From contig CANGNA010000010.1 in assembly GCA_947455215.1 (NCBI GenBank), positions 19,989 to 83,988 on the forward strand: a DNA stretch of 64,000 nucleotides, written 5' to 3'. The translations under genes were made by a program, and so were the position numbers. Positions 35,577 through 44,975 of the stretch are shown in pieces (the stretch's first letter is position 1; the number at the start of each line of letters is the position of its first letter). This DNA comes from Chitinophagaceae bacterium. GTDB taxonomy: Bacteria; Bacteroidota; Bacteroidia; Chitinophagales; Chitinophagaceae. The notes beneath the pieces are model-generated. The model was not told where the DNA came from, did no database searches, and saw only the letters and a list, made by a program, of their open reading frames with translations.

Positions 35577-37355
35577 TTAATGGCGTTCCCTGCCACGGCC
35601 ACCACCTTTGTAGCCGCCACCGCCACCACGATGCTCGCCGCCACCGCGCGATGAGCGGGTGTCGCCGGAGAAGCGTGGGCCGCTCTGGTTGCGCGAATAG
35701 CCGCGTTCACCACCGCCGCTGGGACCACGGTAGCCGCCGCGTTCGCCGCCGCCTGAAGACTGTTCTGCATCTTCCAGGCGCACCTTGCGGTTCTTGAACT
35801 TCTTGCTGCTCAGGTGCTCGCGGATATAATCTGCAGCATCGGCAGGCACATTAAAGAAGCTGCTCAGGTCGCGCACTGTTATGCGGTCTATCAGGTTTGG
35901 CTCTATGTCTGTGCTTTCTGTTATGAACTGGAGCAGGCGCTGAGGGTTCAGGCCATCTTTCTCGCCCAGGTTAATGAACAGGCGCTTGTACCTGGCACCG
36001 CCACCTGCGGCACCGCCCTTGCGTTCGAAGCCTGCGTTCAGGTCTTCGCTCTCCTGGTAGGCATCAATGGTGTCTTTCAACTGCAGCCATATCAGCTTGC
36101 GGATGAGCTCGTCCTTATCCACGCCGTCAAACTGCTCGTGCATAAAGTCGTAGTACATCTTGGCAAAGTCGTCCTTAGGTTCTGCTGTAGCTATCTGCTC
36201 CATGTAGAAGAACAGGCGCTTGCGCACTACTTCAGCACCATCAGGTATGTCCGTTTTGTGGAACTTCTGTTTTACCAGCTTTTCTATCTGGCGGATGTTA
36301 GATATCTGCTTAGGCGACACGATAGACATACAGATACCTGATTTACCGGCACGTGCGGTACGGCCGCTACGGTGCGTATATACTTCAGGATCATCAGGCA
36401 GTTCGTAGTTGATAACGTGGGTGATGTCATTCACATCTATACCACGCGCAGCTACATCGGTAGCCACTATCACCTGCAGCTGGCGGCTCTTGAAGCGCTC
36501 CAGCACCTTGCTGCGCATCTTCTGGTCCATATCGCCGTGCAGCGGGCTTACGTGGTAGCCCATCTTCATCAGCTTTTCAGCCACGTCCTGGCAATCCTGC
36601 TTGGTACGGGTGAAGATGATACCGTAGATATTTGGTGCAAAGTCGAGCAGGCGGCGCAGTGTTTCGAAGCGGTTGTGGTGGTTGGCCACAAAATACTGGT
36701 GGTCTATATTCTCGTTGGTAGCATTGGCTGCGGCCACAGAATATTCCTGCCATTCCTTCATAAAGCGCTTGGCTATGCCGCGCACATCGTTGCTCATGGT
36801 AGCAGAGAACAGCCACGTGCGTTTTTCGGCAGGGGTGTTCTTCAGTATCAGCTCAATATCCTCGCGGAAGCCCATGTTCAGCATTTCGTCGGCCTCATCC
36901 AGCACTACATACTTCAGTTGCTCTAAAGATATTGCCTTACGCTCCAGCAGGTCTATCAGTCGGCCGGGGGTGGCCACTATGATCTGTGGATTAGCTTTTA
37001 CGTCGCGTATCTGGCCCATAATGGGTACGCCGCCGTATACGGCAGCTATGCGCAGGCCGCGCATATGGTCGCCATATTTCTGCATTTCGGTCTGTATCTG
37101 CATACACAGCTCGCGGGTAGGGCTAAGAATAAGGCCCTGTACGGAGCGTACAGATACATCGACATGGTTAAGCAAAGGCAGGCCGAAGGCGGCTGTTTTA
37201 CCTGTACCCGTCTGGGCCAGGCCTATAATATCTTTATCACCCTGTAAAAGGTGAGGGATAACTTTCTGCTGTATAGGTGTAGGTGTTTCAAATCCCAGGT
37301 CAGATAGTGCCTGTAACAATTCTTCTCGTAACGAGAAGGAAGAAAAAGAATTCAT
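35577..37355 (-). CDS. DEAD-box RNA helicase with DbpA-like domain and RGG tail
   Basis: A 592-residue ATP-dependent RNA helicase, probably for ribosome assembly or cold adaptation. It has a Q motif (FETPTPIQQKV), AQTGTGKT, PTRELCMQI, DEADEML, the SAT motif and HRSGRTARAG. A DbpA-type RNA-binding domain follows (about 465-540, ARYKRLFINLGEKDGLNP). The last ~50 residues are Gly/Arg-rich repeats (GGGGYKGGGRGRERH). The ATG at 37355 (MNSFSSFSL) is preferred to an upstream one because it aligns with family starts. Confidence 0.94.
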   Translation of the reverse strand: MNSFSSFSLREELLQALSDLGFETPTPIQQKVIPHLLQGDKDIIGLAQTGTGKTAAFGLPLLNHVDVSVRSVQGLILSPTRELCMQIQTEMQKYGDHMRGLRIAAVYGGVPIMGQIRDVKANPQIIVATPGRLIDLLERKAISLEQLKYVVLDEADEMLNMGFREDIELILKNTPAEKRTWLFSATMSNDVRGIAKRFMKEWQEYSVAAANATNENIDHQYFVANHHNRFETLRRLLDFAPNIYGIIFTRTKQDCQDVAEKLMKMGYHVSPLHGDMDQKMRSKVLERFKSRQLQVIVATDVAARGIDVNDITHVINYELPDDPEVYTHRSGRTARAGKSGICMSIVSPKQISNIRQIEKLVKQKFHKTDIPDGAEVVRKRLFFYMEQIATAEPKDDFAKMYYDFMHEQFDGVDKDELIRKLIWLQLKDTIDAYQESEDLNAGFERKGGAAGGGARYKRLFINLGEKDGLNPQRLLQFITESTDIEPNLIDRITVRDLSSFFNVPADAADYIREHLSSKKFKNRKVRLEDAEQSSGGGERGGYRGPSGGGERGYSRNQSGPRFSGDTRSSRGGGEHRGGGGGYKGGGRGRERH

Positions 37356-37382
37356 TAAAAAGAACTTTATAATATGAAGGCG

Positions 37383-37390
37383 CAAAGTTA
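37383..37390 (-). promoter_or_regulatory. -7 element before the DEAD-box helicase gene
   Basis: TAACTTTG on the minus strand matches TAnnTTTG, 27 nt upstream of the ATG at 37355. Confidence 0.45.
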
Positions 37391-37551
37391 CGTCGATTAA
37401 TCGACAAACCTTTAATTATTCCAATCATATTATAGTTTTAACATGTTGCAGGGCAAAAATGCTGTTTTCTCACCCATATATTAACAAGTTTAGTGCTGTT
37501 TTACGGTGTTATCAATATCTTTACGTAAAATCATTTTATTTATCTGACAGT

Positions 37552-38175
37552 ATGAAAAACCTTATTCTGACGATCTCGACCCTATTATGCTTTGGTCTTG
37601 CCCATGCGCAGGATGCCGATAACAAGCAAAAAGCAAAAAAGACCGATGCCACACAAAAACCTGTATGTTATATTGGTTTTGGCGGCGGTATCAACAACCC
37701 ATGCGGCATATTTGGCTTCGATTTTAATATTGCGCTGGCACCACATGTAACCCTTGATGCGGGTGCGGGTACCAGCACCTGGGGCAATAAATTATATGTT
37801 GGTTATAAATATTACCTGGATGAACCACAGCGTGGCTGGGCATTTGGTGGTGGTCTTACCTTCAATTCAGGTATCGAGAACATGAAACTGAAGGATATGG
37901 AGACGGTAAATGGCAAGAGGGAGGTTATCCTTAACCTGAAGCCACAAACCAACATATATGTAGCAGCATCCAAATACTGGAAGCTGGGCAGAAGGAACAA
38001 CCGTTTCTTCCTGACCATGGGCTATTCTGTTCCGATGAAAACAGTTAAATACCAGCAAACCTTTGGGCCTGAATTGACAGATACAGGCGAACGTGTGATC
38101 AAAACACTTGCTCCGGGTGGTCTTATGTTTGGCTGGGGCTTTTCTTTCGCGTTGTACAATAAGCACAGCAGTTAG
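37552..38175 (+). CDS. exported beta-rich hypothetical protein
   Basis: A 207-residue protein with a signal peptide (MKNLILTISTLLCFGLAHAQ) and a short Lys-rich linker (NKQKAKKTDATQKP). A small barrel-like region of alternating strands follows (CYIGFGGGINNPCGIFGF, LYVGYKYYL, GGLMFGWGFSFALYNKHSS). I cannot assign a family beyond outer-membrane barrel-like. The ATG at 37552 is the one that begins the signal peptide. A TATCTTTAC box lies about 30 nt upstream. Confidence 0.75.
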   Translation: MKNLILTISTLLCFGLAHAQDADNKQKAKKTDATQKPVCYIGFGGGINNPCGIFGFDFNIALAPHVTLDAGAGTSTWGNKLYVGYKYYLDEPQRGWAFGGGLTFNSGIENMKLKDMETVNGKREVILNLKPQTNIYVAASKYWKLGRRNNRFFLTMGYSVPMKTVKYQQTFGPELTDTGERVIKTLAPGGLMFGWGFSFALYNKHSS

Positions 38176-38186
38176 TTAGTTTAAGT

Positions 38187-38194
38187 TACCTTTG
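38187..38194 (+). promoter_or_regulatory. -7 element before the DUF5683 gene
   Basis: TACCTTTG matches TAnnTTTG and ends 8 nt before the ATG at 38203. Confidence 0.45.
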
Positions 38195-38202
38195 CCGCCT
38201 TA

Positions 38203-38799
38203 ATGATCGCAAACGCCAACAGATCTATTTTCCGGTTATCCATCTTGTTCTGCATAGCGCTGCTGTGCGGTGGCTTTGCGCTGCATGCCCAAACGAATTC
38301 GGGCGATACGGTAATAAAAATAGGAAATGACGCTACGGTGACATTGTCTCGTAAGCATGTTTTCCAGCCCAACCCTAAGCGTGCCGGCTTATATTCGGCC
38401 ATACTGCCGGGGTTGGGGCAGTTTTACAACAGGCAGTATTGGAAGATACCGGTTATTTATGGCGGGCTGGCAGTTGCAGGCTATTACTTTGCTGATAACC
38501 TTACTAACTACCAGAACTATAGAAAGGCATATATAGGGCGTATCAATAATCCATATCCTACTGATAAGTATGTAGGTATATACACTGTTGATCAGTTGCA
38601 GCAGCTGCAGAATGACTATAACCGATTCTTAAATCTAACTGTGCTTTTTACAGGGGTGGGTTATACGCTGCAGGTACTGGAAGCTATAACCGGTGCCCAC
38701 CTTAAGAATTTTGATGTCTCAAGAGACGTATCCCTTCATGCCCAACCGGCTGTGTTTCCCAAAGCAATAGGTATCAGTGTGGCTGTTAACTTCAGGTAA
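38203..38799 (+). CDS. DUF5683 domain protein
   Basis: A 198-residue envelope protein. A signal-like segment (about 10-30) ends ALHAQ. It is followed by the DUF5683 core: SAILPGLGQFYNRQYWKIPVIYGGLAVAGYYF, NYQNYRKAYIGRIN and a second hydrophobic stretch (LNLTVLFTGVGYTLQVLEAI). Function unknown. In related genomes such genes sit near cell-division or chromosome-partition genes, but not here. Confidence 0.82.
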   Translation: MIANANRSIFRLSILFCIALLCGGFALHAQTNSGDTVIKIGNDATVTLSRKHVFQPNPKRAGLYSAILPGLGQFYNRQYWKIPVIYGGLAVAGYYFADNLTNYQNYRKAYIGRINNPYPTDKYVGIYTVDQLQQLQNDYNRFLNLTVLFTGVGYTLQVLEAITGAHLKNFDVSRDVSLHAQPAVFPKAIGISVAVNFR

Positions 38800-38844
38800 A
38801 GCATTGTTTAGGATTACCTGATAGTCTAATATAAGCGTGCTGGT

Positions 38845-38860
38845 ATTAACCTAAGTTAAT
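38845..38860. promoter_or_regulatory. candidate operator upstream of the XRE regulator
   Basis: ATTAAC-CTAA-GTTAAT is a perfect 6-bp inverted repeat about 44 nt upstream of the TAATTTTG box, with a partial third arm (TTTAAC) following. Position and symmetry suit autoregulation. Confidence 0.3.
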
Positions 38861-38903
38861 TTTATTTAACAAAGAAATTTCACAACTTCCCAACGAAGGG
38901 GGA

Positions 38904-38911
38904 TAATTTTG
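38904..38911 (+). promoter_or_regulatory. -7 element before the XRE regulator
   Basis: TAATTTTG matches TAnnTTTG. The ATG is at 38987, giving a leader of about 70 nt. Confidence 0.45.
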
Positions 38912-38986
38912 CGTCTATATAGGCAAACAAACAATTTCTGTTACAAGCCCTGCACATCTACTCTAAAATCTTTAAAAGACCAAATC

Positions 38987-39310
38987 ATGAACATCGGATC
39001 AGCTATTAAGTCTATCAGGAAGAAGCTCTCTATCACACAGTATGAGTTAGCCGAAAAATGTGAGATATCACAAACTTCCCTTTCACAGATCGAGACCGGC
39101 GTTAAACGCCCAAGCCAGCGCACAATAAGCAAAGTTTGCAGCGTGCTTGACATCCCTGAATCAATCATTTATATTGTAGCGATGCAGGAGGCAGATGTGC
39201 CGGCCAGCAAGCGTGGTATATATGACCTTGTTTATCCGTCGATAAAGAGCCTTGCCCTGCAAATGGTGAGTGCTGAACACATAGGATTAGTTGATGAGCC
39301 CGTTAACTGA
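38987..39310 (+). CDS. XRE-type helix-turn-helix regulator
   Basis: A 107-residue DNA-binding protein. Residues ~5-60 form a Cro/C1 HTH (IGSAIKSIRKKLSITQYELA, SQTSLSQIETGVKRPSQRT). The C-terminus is a short helical extension (PSIKSLALQMVSAEHIGLV) that may dimerise. No linked toxin or methylase identifies its target. The ATG at 38987 places the HTH at the usual distance. A perfect terminator hairpin follows. Confidence 0.9.
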   Translation: MNIGSAIKSIRKKLSITQYELAEKCEISQTSLSQIETGVKRPSQRTISKVCSVLDIPESIIYIVAMQEADVPASKRGIYDLVYPSIKSLALQMVSAEHIGLVDEPVN

Positions 39311-39354
39311 CACGCCCCTGGTTAGTCCTTCACCAAAGCGCTTTTAACATAGTT

Positions 39355-39387
39355 ACTCCTCATGCATAGGCATGAGGAGTTCTTGTT
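39355..39387 (+). terminator. terminator of the XRE gene
   Basis: ACTCCTCATGC/GCATGAGGAGT is an 11-bp perfect stem with loop ATAG, followed by a short T-rich tail (TCTTGTTT). Confidence 0.65.
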
Positions 39388-39433
39388 TCCGGGCAGTATC
39401 CTATCTATTGCCCGAACTGACTATCTTTACCCC

Positions 39434-40294
39434 ATGCGCACATTGGGAGCGGCTTTTTATGATCTGAAAAAGGAACTTTCTTCTATATACGATGATAGGG
39501 AAGCCGCTGCGGTTGCTCACGAAATATTGAACCATATAACGGGCATGAGCAAGATGGACAGGCTGATGCAAAAGGATGCAGCGCTTACAGAAGTACAGGA
39601 TGCGTTGTATGCTGATGCCCGCAAACATCTGATCGCTGGGAGACCCCTGCAATATGTTATAGGGTCGGCCTGGTTCATGGAGCGGCAGTTTGTAGTGAAC
39701 GACCATGTGCTGATCCCCCGGCCGGAGACCGAAGAGTTGGTGCAATGGATAGTGCTCGACCACCAGGATAAAGGAGCCATAAACATAATAGACATTGGCA
39801 CAGGTAGCGGTATCATACCTATATCGCTGCAACTGGCTATGCCTGCAGCCACAGTGACCGCCATAGACATAAGTGAAGGTGCCCTGGAAGTAGCTGCCAG
39901 TAATGCTGTAGCTCTTGGGGCAGACGTACATTTTATGGCGCTCGATATACTGGACAGGGAGCAGCAAAATAATACCGGCCTCTACCACGTTATAGTCTCC
40001 AATCCGCCATACATACCGGAATCGGAAAAAGAACACATGCATAGCAATGTGAAGGATCATGAGCCCGCAATAGCATTGTTTGTGCCGAATGATGACGCCA
40101 TGCTGTTTTACCGGGAGATAGCCCAATATGGCAGAACGCACCTGGAACAGCACGGCTGTATATACTGCGAACTGGAGGCCAACCATGCCATAGAGGCGAA
40201 ATTGTTATTTGAACAGATGGGCTATGTGTATGTAGAGATAAGAAAAGATATGCACGATAATTGGCGGATGATAAAAGCAGTAGCAGCGCAATAG
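39434..40294 (+). CDS. prmC: release-factor glutamine N5-methyltransferase
   Basis: A 286-residue SAM-dependent enzyme that methylates the GGQ glutamine of release factors. VLIPRPETEELV is the family signature, IIDIGTGSGIIPISLQL binds SAM and VIVSNPPYIPESE holds the NPPY catalytic loop. The ATG at 39434 matches the usual helical start (FYDLKKELSSIYDDREA). It is followed 4 nt later by the membrane protein at 40299, so the two may be co-transcribed. Confidence 0.94.
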   Translation: MRTLGAAFYDLKKELSSIYDDREAAAVAHEILNHITGMSKMDRLMQKDAALTEVQDALYADARKHLIAGRPLQYVIGSAWFMERQFVVNDHVLIPRPETEELVQWIVLDHQDKGAINIIDIGTGSGIIPISLQLAMPAATVTAIDISEGALEVAASNAVALGADVHFMALDILDREQQNNTGLYHVIVSNPPYIPESEKEHMHSNVKDHEPAIALFVPNDDAMLFYREIAQYGRTHLEQHGCIYCELEANHAIEAKLLFEQMGYVYVEIRKDMHDNWRMIKAVAAQ

Positions 40295-40298
40295 ACAC

Positions 40299-41636
40299 AT
40301 GCAGTTATTTAAAGACAGAAAGGATGTAACATTTGCCTGCATAATAGTGCTGGTGCATGTTGTATTCTTTTTACTGGCCTGCCGTTACGCACGCATATAC
40401 ATGGGTGATTCGTACGAGTATATATACGAGGCGTGCAATATTAAAAACCTGTTCTTCTGCTACAGCGGTAATCCTGTATTACCTATAGAGCCGGAGTATA
40501 TGACACAGCGCCAACCCCTGTACCCGCTGCTGTTGATGGGGGTATACCTGTTCGCCGTAAATAATTGGATAGTACTGCTGATACAGAATCTGCTGTCTGT
40601 GTTCAATATTCTTTACGTCCGTAAATTGTTCTTGTCGGTTGGGTTTAATGCAAAGTACGATCGGCTGCTACTTTTGCTGCTGGTAGCGTATCCTGCGCAA
40701 TTCATCAACGCCAATACTATCGCCCCCGATATTCTGTTACAGACATTTACCGTGCTTTATGCAGGTGCATTTGTGAAGTTGTATAACAGCGGGCAGTTGA
40801 AAGATGCTGCGTGGATGAGCCTGTGGCTGATAGCAGGAGTGTTTGTAAAGCCGGTGCTTTATCCATTTGTGATAGTGCATGTGGTAATTATTTTATTAGT
40901 TTTCAGAAAGCATAAGGCACAACTGCAACGCCCCATGGCTATGGCAGTATTGCCCTTGTGTGCTGTGCTGTTATACAATTACAGCAACTATACGCGTACG
41001 GGCAAATTCCATTTTTCCAGCAACCAGTCGTTCAATGCTATTTACTATTTTAAGGCCTATTACATTGCTACACAAGGCGTGGATAGTGGCGACAGATTTA
41101 TTGCCAATGAGCGCAAGGCTATAGCTGCAATGCCCGAGTATAAAGACAGGTACGATGCTGCCAATGAACGCGGTATGACCTTATTGAAGCAGCACTTTGT
41201 ATCATACATGTGGTTCCATGTCCGTAACGCAGGGCGTATATTCATAGAGCCCGGCAAGGCCGAGATAGACCTGTTTACCGGCAAGCTTACTTATGGAAAG
41301 TTATATACCGATAAAAATGGTGGCTTTTTTAGTGTGCTTAAACAGAACGGCATATTAGGATTGAACGGCTATGTAGCTGCTAACCCTTCTTTGATAGTGG
41401 CAATTGTTGTATTGTTGTTCAACCTGCTGAGAGCCTGGGGCATGATGCTGTTTTTTTTCGACAAGCGCATAAGCAGGGGTTTAAAAGGGTTCGTGTTTGT
41501 TATTGTGGCATACTTTGCTATGGCGGCAGGGCCTATTGCCAATACACGTTATTTTTTACCTGTATCGCTGATAGCCATTGGTTGCGCGGCCATGGGCTGG
41601 GGTAACAAGTTGCAGCATAAAACGATAAAAAGCTAA
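40299..41636 (+). CDS. GT-C-like polytopic membrane protein
   Basis: A 445-residue protein with about ten hydrophobic segments. An early loop (MGDSYEYIYEA) carries the acidic residues typical of GT-C glycosyltransferases (ArnT/PMT-like), and MTQRQPLYPLLL resembles the substrate-loop pattern. Lipid-phosphate sugar transfer at the outer face of the inner membrane is plausible but not shown. Its stop codon abuts the next gene. Confidence 0.7.
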   Translation: MQLFKDRKDVTFACIIVLVHVVFFLLACRYARIYMGDSYEYIYEACNIKNLFFCYSGNPVLPIEPEYMTQRQPLYPLLLMGVYLFAVNNWIVLLIQNLLSVFNILYVRKLFLSVGFNAKYDRLLLLLLVAYPAQFINANTIAPDILLQTFTVLYAGAFVKLYNSGQLKDAAWMSLWLIAGVFVKPVLYPFVIVHVVIILLVFRKHKAQLQRPMAMAVLPLCAVLLYNYSNYTRTGKFHFSSNQSFNAIYYFKAYYIATQGVDSGDRFIANERKAIAAMPEYKDRYDAANERGMTLLKQHFVSYMWFHVRNAGRIFIEPGKAEIDLFTGKLTYGKLYTDKNGGFFSVLKQNGILGLNGYVAANPSLIVAIVVLLFNLLRAWGMMLFFFDKRISRGLKGFVFVIVAYFAMAAGPIANTRYFLPVSLIAIGCAAMGWGNKLQHKTIKS

Positions 41637-43214
41637 TTGGATACACTAAAGAGATATATGCCCTTTTTAACATCAGCCATGCTGATGTGGTTGGTGCTGT
41701 ATCTCATCTTTCCTAACTACCAATACTATATTGACCCCGACGGCACTGCCTACCTCACCATATCGCGCCGGTACGCCGAAGGGCATTTTGTACAGGCCAT
41801 AAATGGTTACTGGAGTCCCTGGGGCTGCTGGCTGACCGCATTACTAATGAAGCAAGGGCTCAGCGCCATACCAGCATCAGTGATCATTAACGCTTTAGGT
41901 GCTACAGGTTTTTTATTCATCACCCAATCATTGTTCCTGCGTTTCGATGTCGTGAAGCAATTGCAGTGGTGGCTGAATGGCGCACTGATCGTATTTCTTA
42001 GCTGCGCAGTGTTCTATCAGTCGTTCGATGACCTGTGGGAATGTTTCTTCCTGTTGGCTGCTTTGCGTGTAATGCTATCAAAAAGTATTGCGGACCGGCC
42101 AGCCTTGTGGATAGCGAACGGCGCTATAGGTGCATTGGCCTATTTTGCCAAAGCGTATGCGTTTCCGTTTTTTATCCTCAATACTATTTGCTGCTCGTTC
42201 CTGTTGAGTAATAATAAACGGCAATGGATAAGCATTAGTGTGGTATCAATAATAGCCATGCTCGTAATAAGCGCACCGTGGCTATATGCGCTGCACTATA
42301 AGTACGGTATATGGACAACCTCTACTGCCGGTCCACTCAATACATCGTGGTACCTGGTGGGGCACCCGTATTGGCGGGAGGGTATTGCACAGCTACTGCC
42401 GCCGGCTTATCCTGATAGTCCTTATTACTGGGAAGACCCGTATGCCGTAAACGGCGACACCCCTCATTTCTGGAGCTCGTTTCACCTGGCGGGGTTGCAG
42501 GTTGTCCGGTTAGGTTTGAACTTGTTTAAACTGCTTGTTAGTATGCTGCAGTTGTCAGTATTTTTTCCTGTTATTGCTTTAGTTGTGGTTTATTCGCTGA
42601 AGTACTATAAGCGAAGGGATATTTACCCGATCAATGTACAAGTGGCGGCATTGTCGTTCCTGTTGTTCCCGCTGGGGTATATGCTGGTCAATTTTGAGCC
42701 TCGTTATATCTGGTATATGTTGCCACTAAGCCTGGTATTGGGCGATTTCGTCATTAAACGGGCGCATCAGTTCATTACAGTAAAGATGCAGGTAATGGTA
42801 GTGTATGCATTGCTGGCGGTAAGTCTTGTCATTTACCCTGTACAACAATTAATAAAGATGAACCATGTGGGGTATGATGACCATATAGCCGCTGAGCAAC
42901 TTGTTGGCAGTAATGTGTTCGGCTCATTTACAAGCAATGCCACAACTAATAGTGACGTGCAGCGTATGGCCCGGCTGGCTTATTTTTCGGGTAATGCCTG
43001 TTATACGATACCGTATCCGGAAGAGATAACACATACTCAACTGTTGCAGGAGATCCGCAGGTATCATATACCTTTTTACTACTTCATCTGCAAGCGGAAA
43101 GAAGATCATCAATTTAAATTGCTTGATGAATCAGGACGTCCTTTTCCCGAAGTAGATATGGGCAAAGTTGCCGATATAAGGGTATTCCAGGTAGATCCCT
43201 TAAAAAAGGAATAA
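41637..43214 (+). CDS. GT-C-like polytopic membrane protein
   Basis: A 525-residue protein with about ten hydrophobic segments. The first periplasmic loop reads YYIDPDGTAYLTISRRYAEG and then YWSPWGCWLTALLM, the Asp-rich and SP-x-W pattern of PMT/ArnT-type GT-C enzymes. The last ~130 residues are mostly soluble. The start is either TTG at 41637, directly after the previous stop, or ATG at 41658. It forms a pair with 40299-41636, probably in one transcript after prmC. Confidence 0.75.
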   Translation: MDTLKRYMPFLTSAMLMWLVLYLIFPNYQYYIDPDGTAYLTISRRYAEGHFVQAINGYWSPWGCWLTALLMKQGLSAIPASVIINALGATGFLFITQSLFLRFDVVKQLQWWLNGALIVFLSCAVFYQSFDDLWECFFLLAALRVMLSKSIADRPALWIANGAIGALAYFAKAYAFPFFILNTICCSFLLSNNKRQWISISVVSIIAMLVISAPWLYALHYKYGIWTTSTAGPLNTSWYLVGHPYWREGIAQLLPPAYPDSPYYWEDPYAVNGDTPHFWSSFHLAGLQVVRLGLNLFKLLVSMLQLSVFFPVIALVVVYSLKYYKRRDIYPINVQVAALSFLLFPLGYMLVNFEPRYIWYMLPLSLVLGDFVIKRAHQFITVKMQVMVVYALLAVSLVIYPVQQLIKMNHVGYDDHIAAEQLVGSNVFGSFTSNATTNSDVQRMARLAYFSGNACYTIPYPEEITHTQLLQEIRRYHIPFYYFICKRKEDHQFKLLDESGRPFPEVDMGKVADIRVFQVDPLKKE

Positions 43215-43286
43215 TGTATAAGCTATGATTTTTATTCATTGTCCGTTGCACAATGATGCGTATAATTGTAGTAAATACTCCATGAT

Positions 43287-43736
43287 ATGTCTAAACCAAT
43301 GCTTCCTAATGAACAAAGCATAGCCGATGCAGATGATCTCACCTTACCTGCCGGCTGGACGGTAGATCCTGAATGTAATGGTAGCCTGAATGCTTACGAA
43401 AACAGGGAACAATTCAAGAAGAGGATAAGGCAAACCCTGCCCCATGCTATGCAACAGGCAGAGCAACTGGTAAAGGCGCTGGACAGCGAATTGCGTATCT
43501 CCCTGCCATCGGTCTACCTGGTCATTAATTCAGACGTTGATTTTCATCTGTATTTGCCTATGGAGGAGCCAACTTATCACTCTCCTAAAAAAGTTGCTGC
43601 AAATCTTTTGTCTGAGCGGCTAATGACTGAATTGTCCGAAATTTCTGTTCGTACAGTATTCACCATTGATGAGGAGACCGATATGAAATATCTTACTTCT
43701 CCGCATGAGTATGTGTTGGTGTACAGGTACCAGTAA
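43287..43736 (+). CDS. hypothetical protein
   Basis: A 149-residue soluble protein I do not recognise. The N-terminus is acidic with LTLPAGWTVDPECNG; a helix follows (FKKRIRQTLPHAMQQAEQLV), then a mixed alpha/beta region (VYLVINSDVDFHLYLPMEE) and a terminal strand EYVLVYRYQ. No cysteine pair, signal or membrane segment. It lies alone between the GT-C pair and the aldolase gene. Confidence 0.65.
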   Translation: MSKPMLPNEQSIADADDLTLPAGWTVDPECNGSLNAYENREQFKKRIRQTLPHAMQQAEQLVKALDSELRISLPSVYLVINSDVDFHLYLPMEEPTYHSPKKVAANLLSERLMTELSEISVRTVFTIDEETDMKYLTSPHEYVLVYRYQ

Positions 43737-43790
43737 TGCGGCTACTTTACTTTTTAACCCTGACGTCTTTCAATTTTAACATTTTTAAAA

Positions 43791-43798
43791 TACCTTTG
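43791..43798 (+). promoter_or_regulatory. -7 element before the aldolase gene
   Basis: TACCTTTG matches TAnnTTTG and lies 25 nt upstream of the ATG at 43824, after an AT-rich stretch. Confidence 0.5.
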
Positions 43799-43823
43799 CG
43801 CACGGAATTATAAAAACCAACAT

Positions 43824-44882
43824 ATGGCATCTAGCAAGATCAACGAACTTTTAGGCGATAAGGCCGAGTATTACCTGGGCCACACCTGCCAGACAATCGA
43901 CAAGTCATCTTTACACCTGCCTTCTCCTTCGCATTTAGATAACGTATGGTTAAGCTCTAACCGTAACGTACAGACACTGCGCAGCCTGAACAGCATTATG
44001 GACCACGGCCGCCTTGGCGGTTCTGGTTATGTATCTATACTGCCTGTAGACCAGGGTATAGAGCATAGTGCCGGTGCATCTTTTGCTCCAAACCCAATTT
44101 ATTTCGATCCTGAGAATATCGTGAAGCTGGCTATAGAAGGCGGCTGTAACGCTGTTGCTTCTACTTACGGTGTATTGGGTGCAGTTTCCCGCAAATACGC
44201 TCATAAGATACCAATGATCGTTAAGATCAACCACAACGAATTCATTTCTTATCCTAACAAGTTCGACCAGATCATGTTCGGCACCATCAAGGATGCATGG
44301 AACATGGGTGCTGCTGCGGTAGGTGCTACTATCTACTTCGGTTCAGACGAGAGCGCCCGCCAGATAGTTGAAGTGGCTAAGGCGTTTGAATATGCACACG
44401 AACTGGGTATGGCTACCATCCTGTGGTGCTACCTGCGCAACAGCTCATTCAAGAAGGATGGTGTTGACTACCACACTGCTGCCGATCTTACAGGCCAGGC
44501 CAACCACCTGGGCGTAACCATACAGGCCGATATCATCAAGCAGAAATTGCCTACCAACAACGGTGGCTACAATGCCCTGAACTTTGGTAAGACACACAAG
44601 CTGGTTTATGACAAGCTGACAACCGATCACCCGATCGATCTGGCCCGTTACCAGGTTGCTAATTGCTACATGGGCCGGGTAGGTCTCATCAACTCAGGTG
44701 GCGAGTCTAAGGGTGCTACCGATATGGCTGAAGCAGTAACAACAGCAGTTGTGAACAAGCGCGCCGGCGGTATGGGCCTCATCAGCGGCCGTAAAGCCTT
44801 CCAGAAAGATATGAAGGTAGGTGTTGAGCTGCTGAACGCGATACAGGACGTATACCTGGACGAAGCAGTAACAATAGCTTAA
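43824..44882 (+). CDS. fbaB: class I fructose-bisphosphate aldolase, FbaB/DhnA type
   Basis: A 352-residue cytoplasmic aldolase cleaving fructose 1,6-bisphosphate to triose phosphates through a lysine Schiff base. Family segments are [40 protein letters not shown]-like [10 protein letters not shown], and the phosphate-binding [11 protein letters not shown]. Codon use is strongly biased toward a few codons, as expected for high expression. Its own promoter and terminator make it monocistronic. It works opposite the FBPase encoded at 60884. Confidence 0.93.
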   Translation: MASSKINELLGDKAEYYLGHTCQTIDKSSLHLPSPSHLDNVWLSSNRNVQTLRSLNSIMDHGRLGGSGYVSILPVDQGIEHSAGASFAPNPIYFDPENIVKLAIEGGCNAVASTYGVLGAVSRKYAHKIPMIVKINHNEFISYPNKFDQIMFGTIKDAWNMGAAAVGATIYFGSDESARQIVEVAKAFEYAHELGMATILWCYLRNSSFKKDGVDYHTAADLTGQANHLGVTIQADIIKQKLPTNNGGYNALNFGKTHKLVYDKLTTDHPIDLARYQVANCYMGRVGLINSGGESKGATDMAEAVTTAVVNKRAGGMGLISGRKAFQKDMKVGVELLNAIQDVYLDEAVTIA

Positions 44883-44899
44883 TTGATAGATATTTTGCA

Positions 44900-44933
44900 C
44901 AAAGCCCTTGATGTTTCAGGGGCTTTGTTTTTT
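44900..44933 (+). terminator. terminator of the aldolase gene
   Basis: CAAAGCCCTTG/CAGGGGCTTTG (one G-U) with a 6-nt loop is followed by six T. Confidence 0.85.
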
Positions 44934-44962
44934 GTATCATAGTTCATACTTCACATTTAATT

Positions 44963-44970
44963 TATCTTTG
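44963..44970 (+). promoter_or_regulatory. -7 element before the aminotransferase gene
   Basis: TATCTTTG ends 5 nt before the ATG at 44976, so the transcript is probably leaderless. Confidence 0.5.
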
Positions 44971-44975
44971 CCGTT

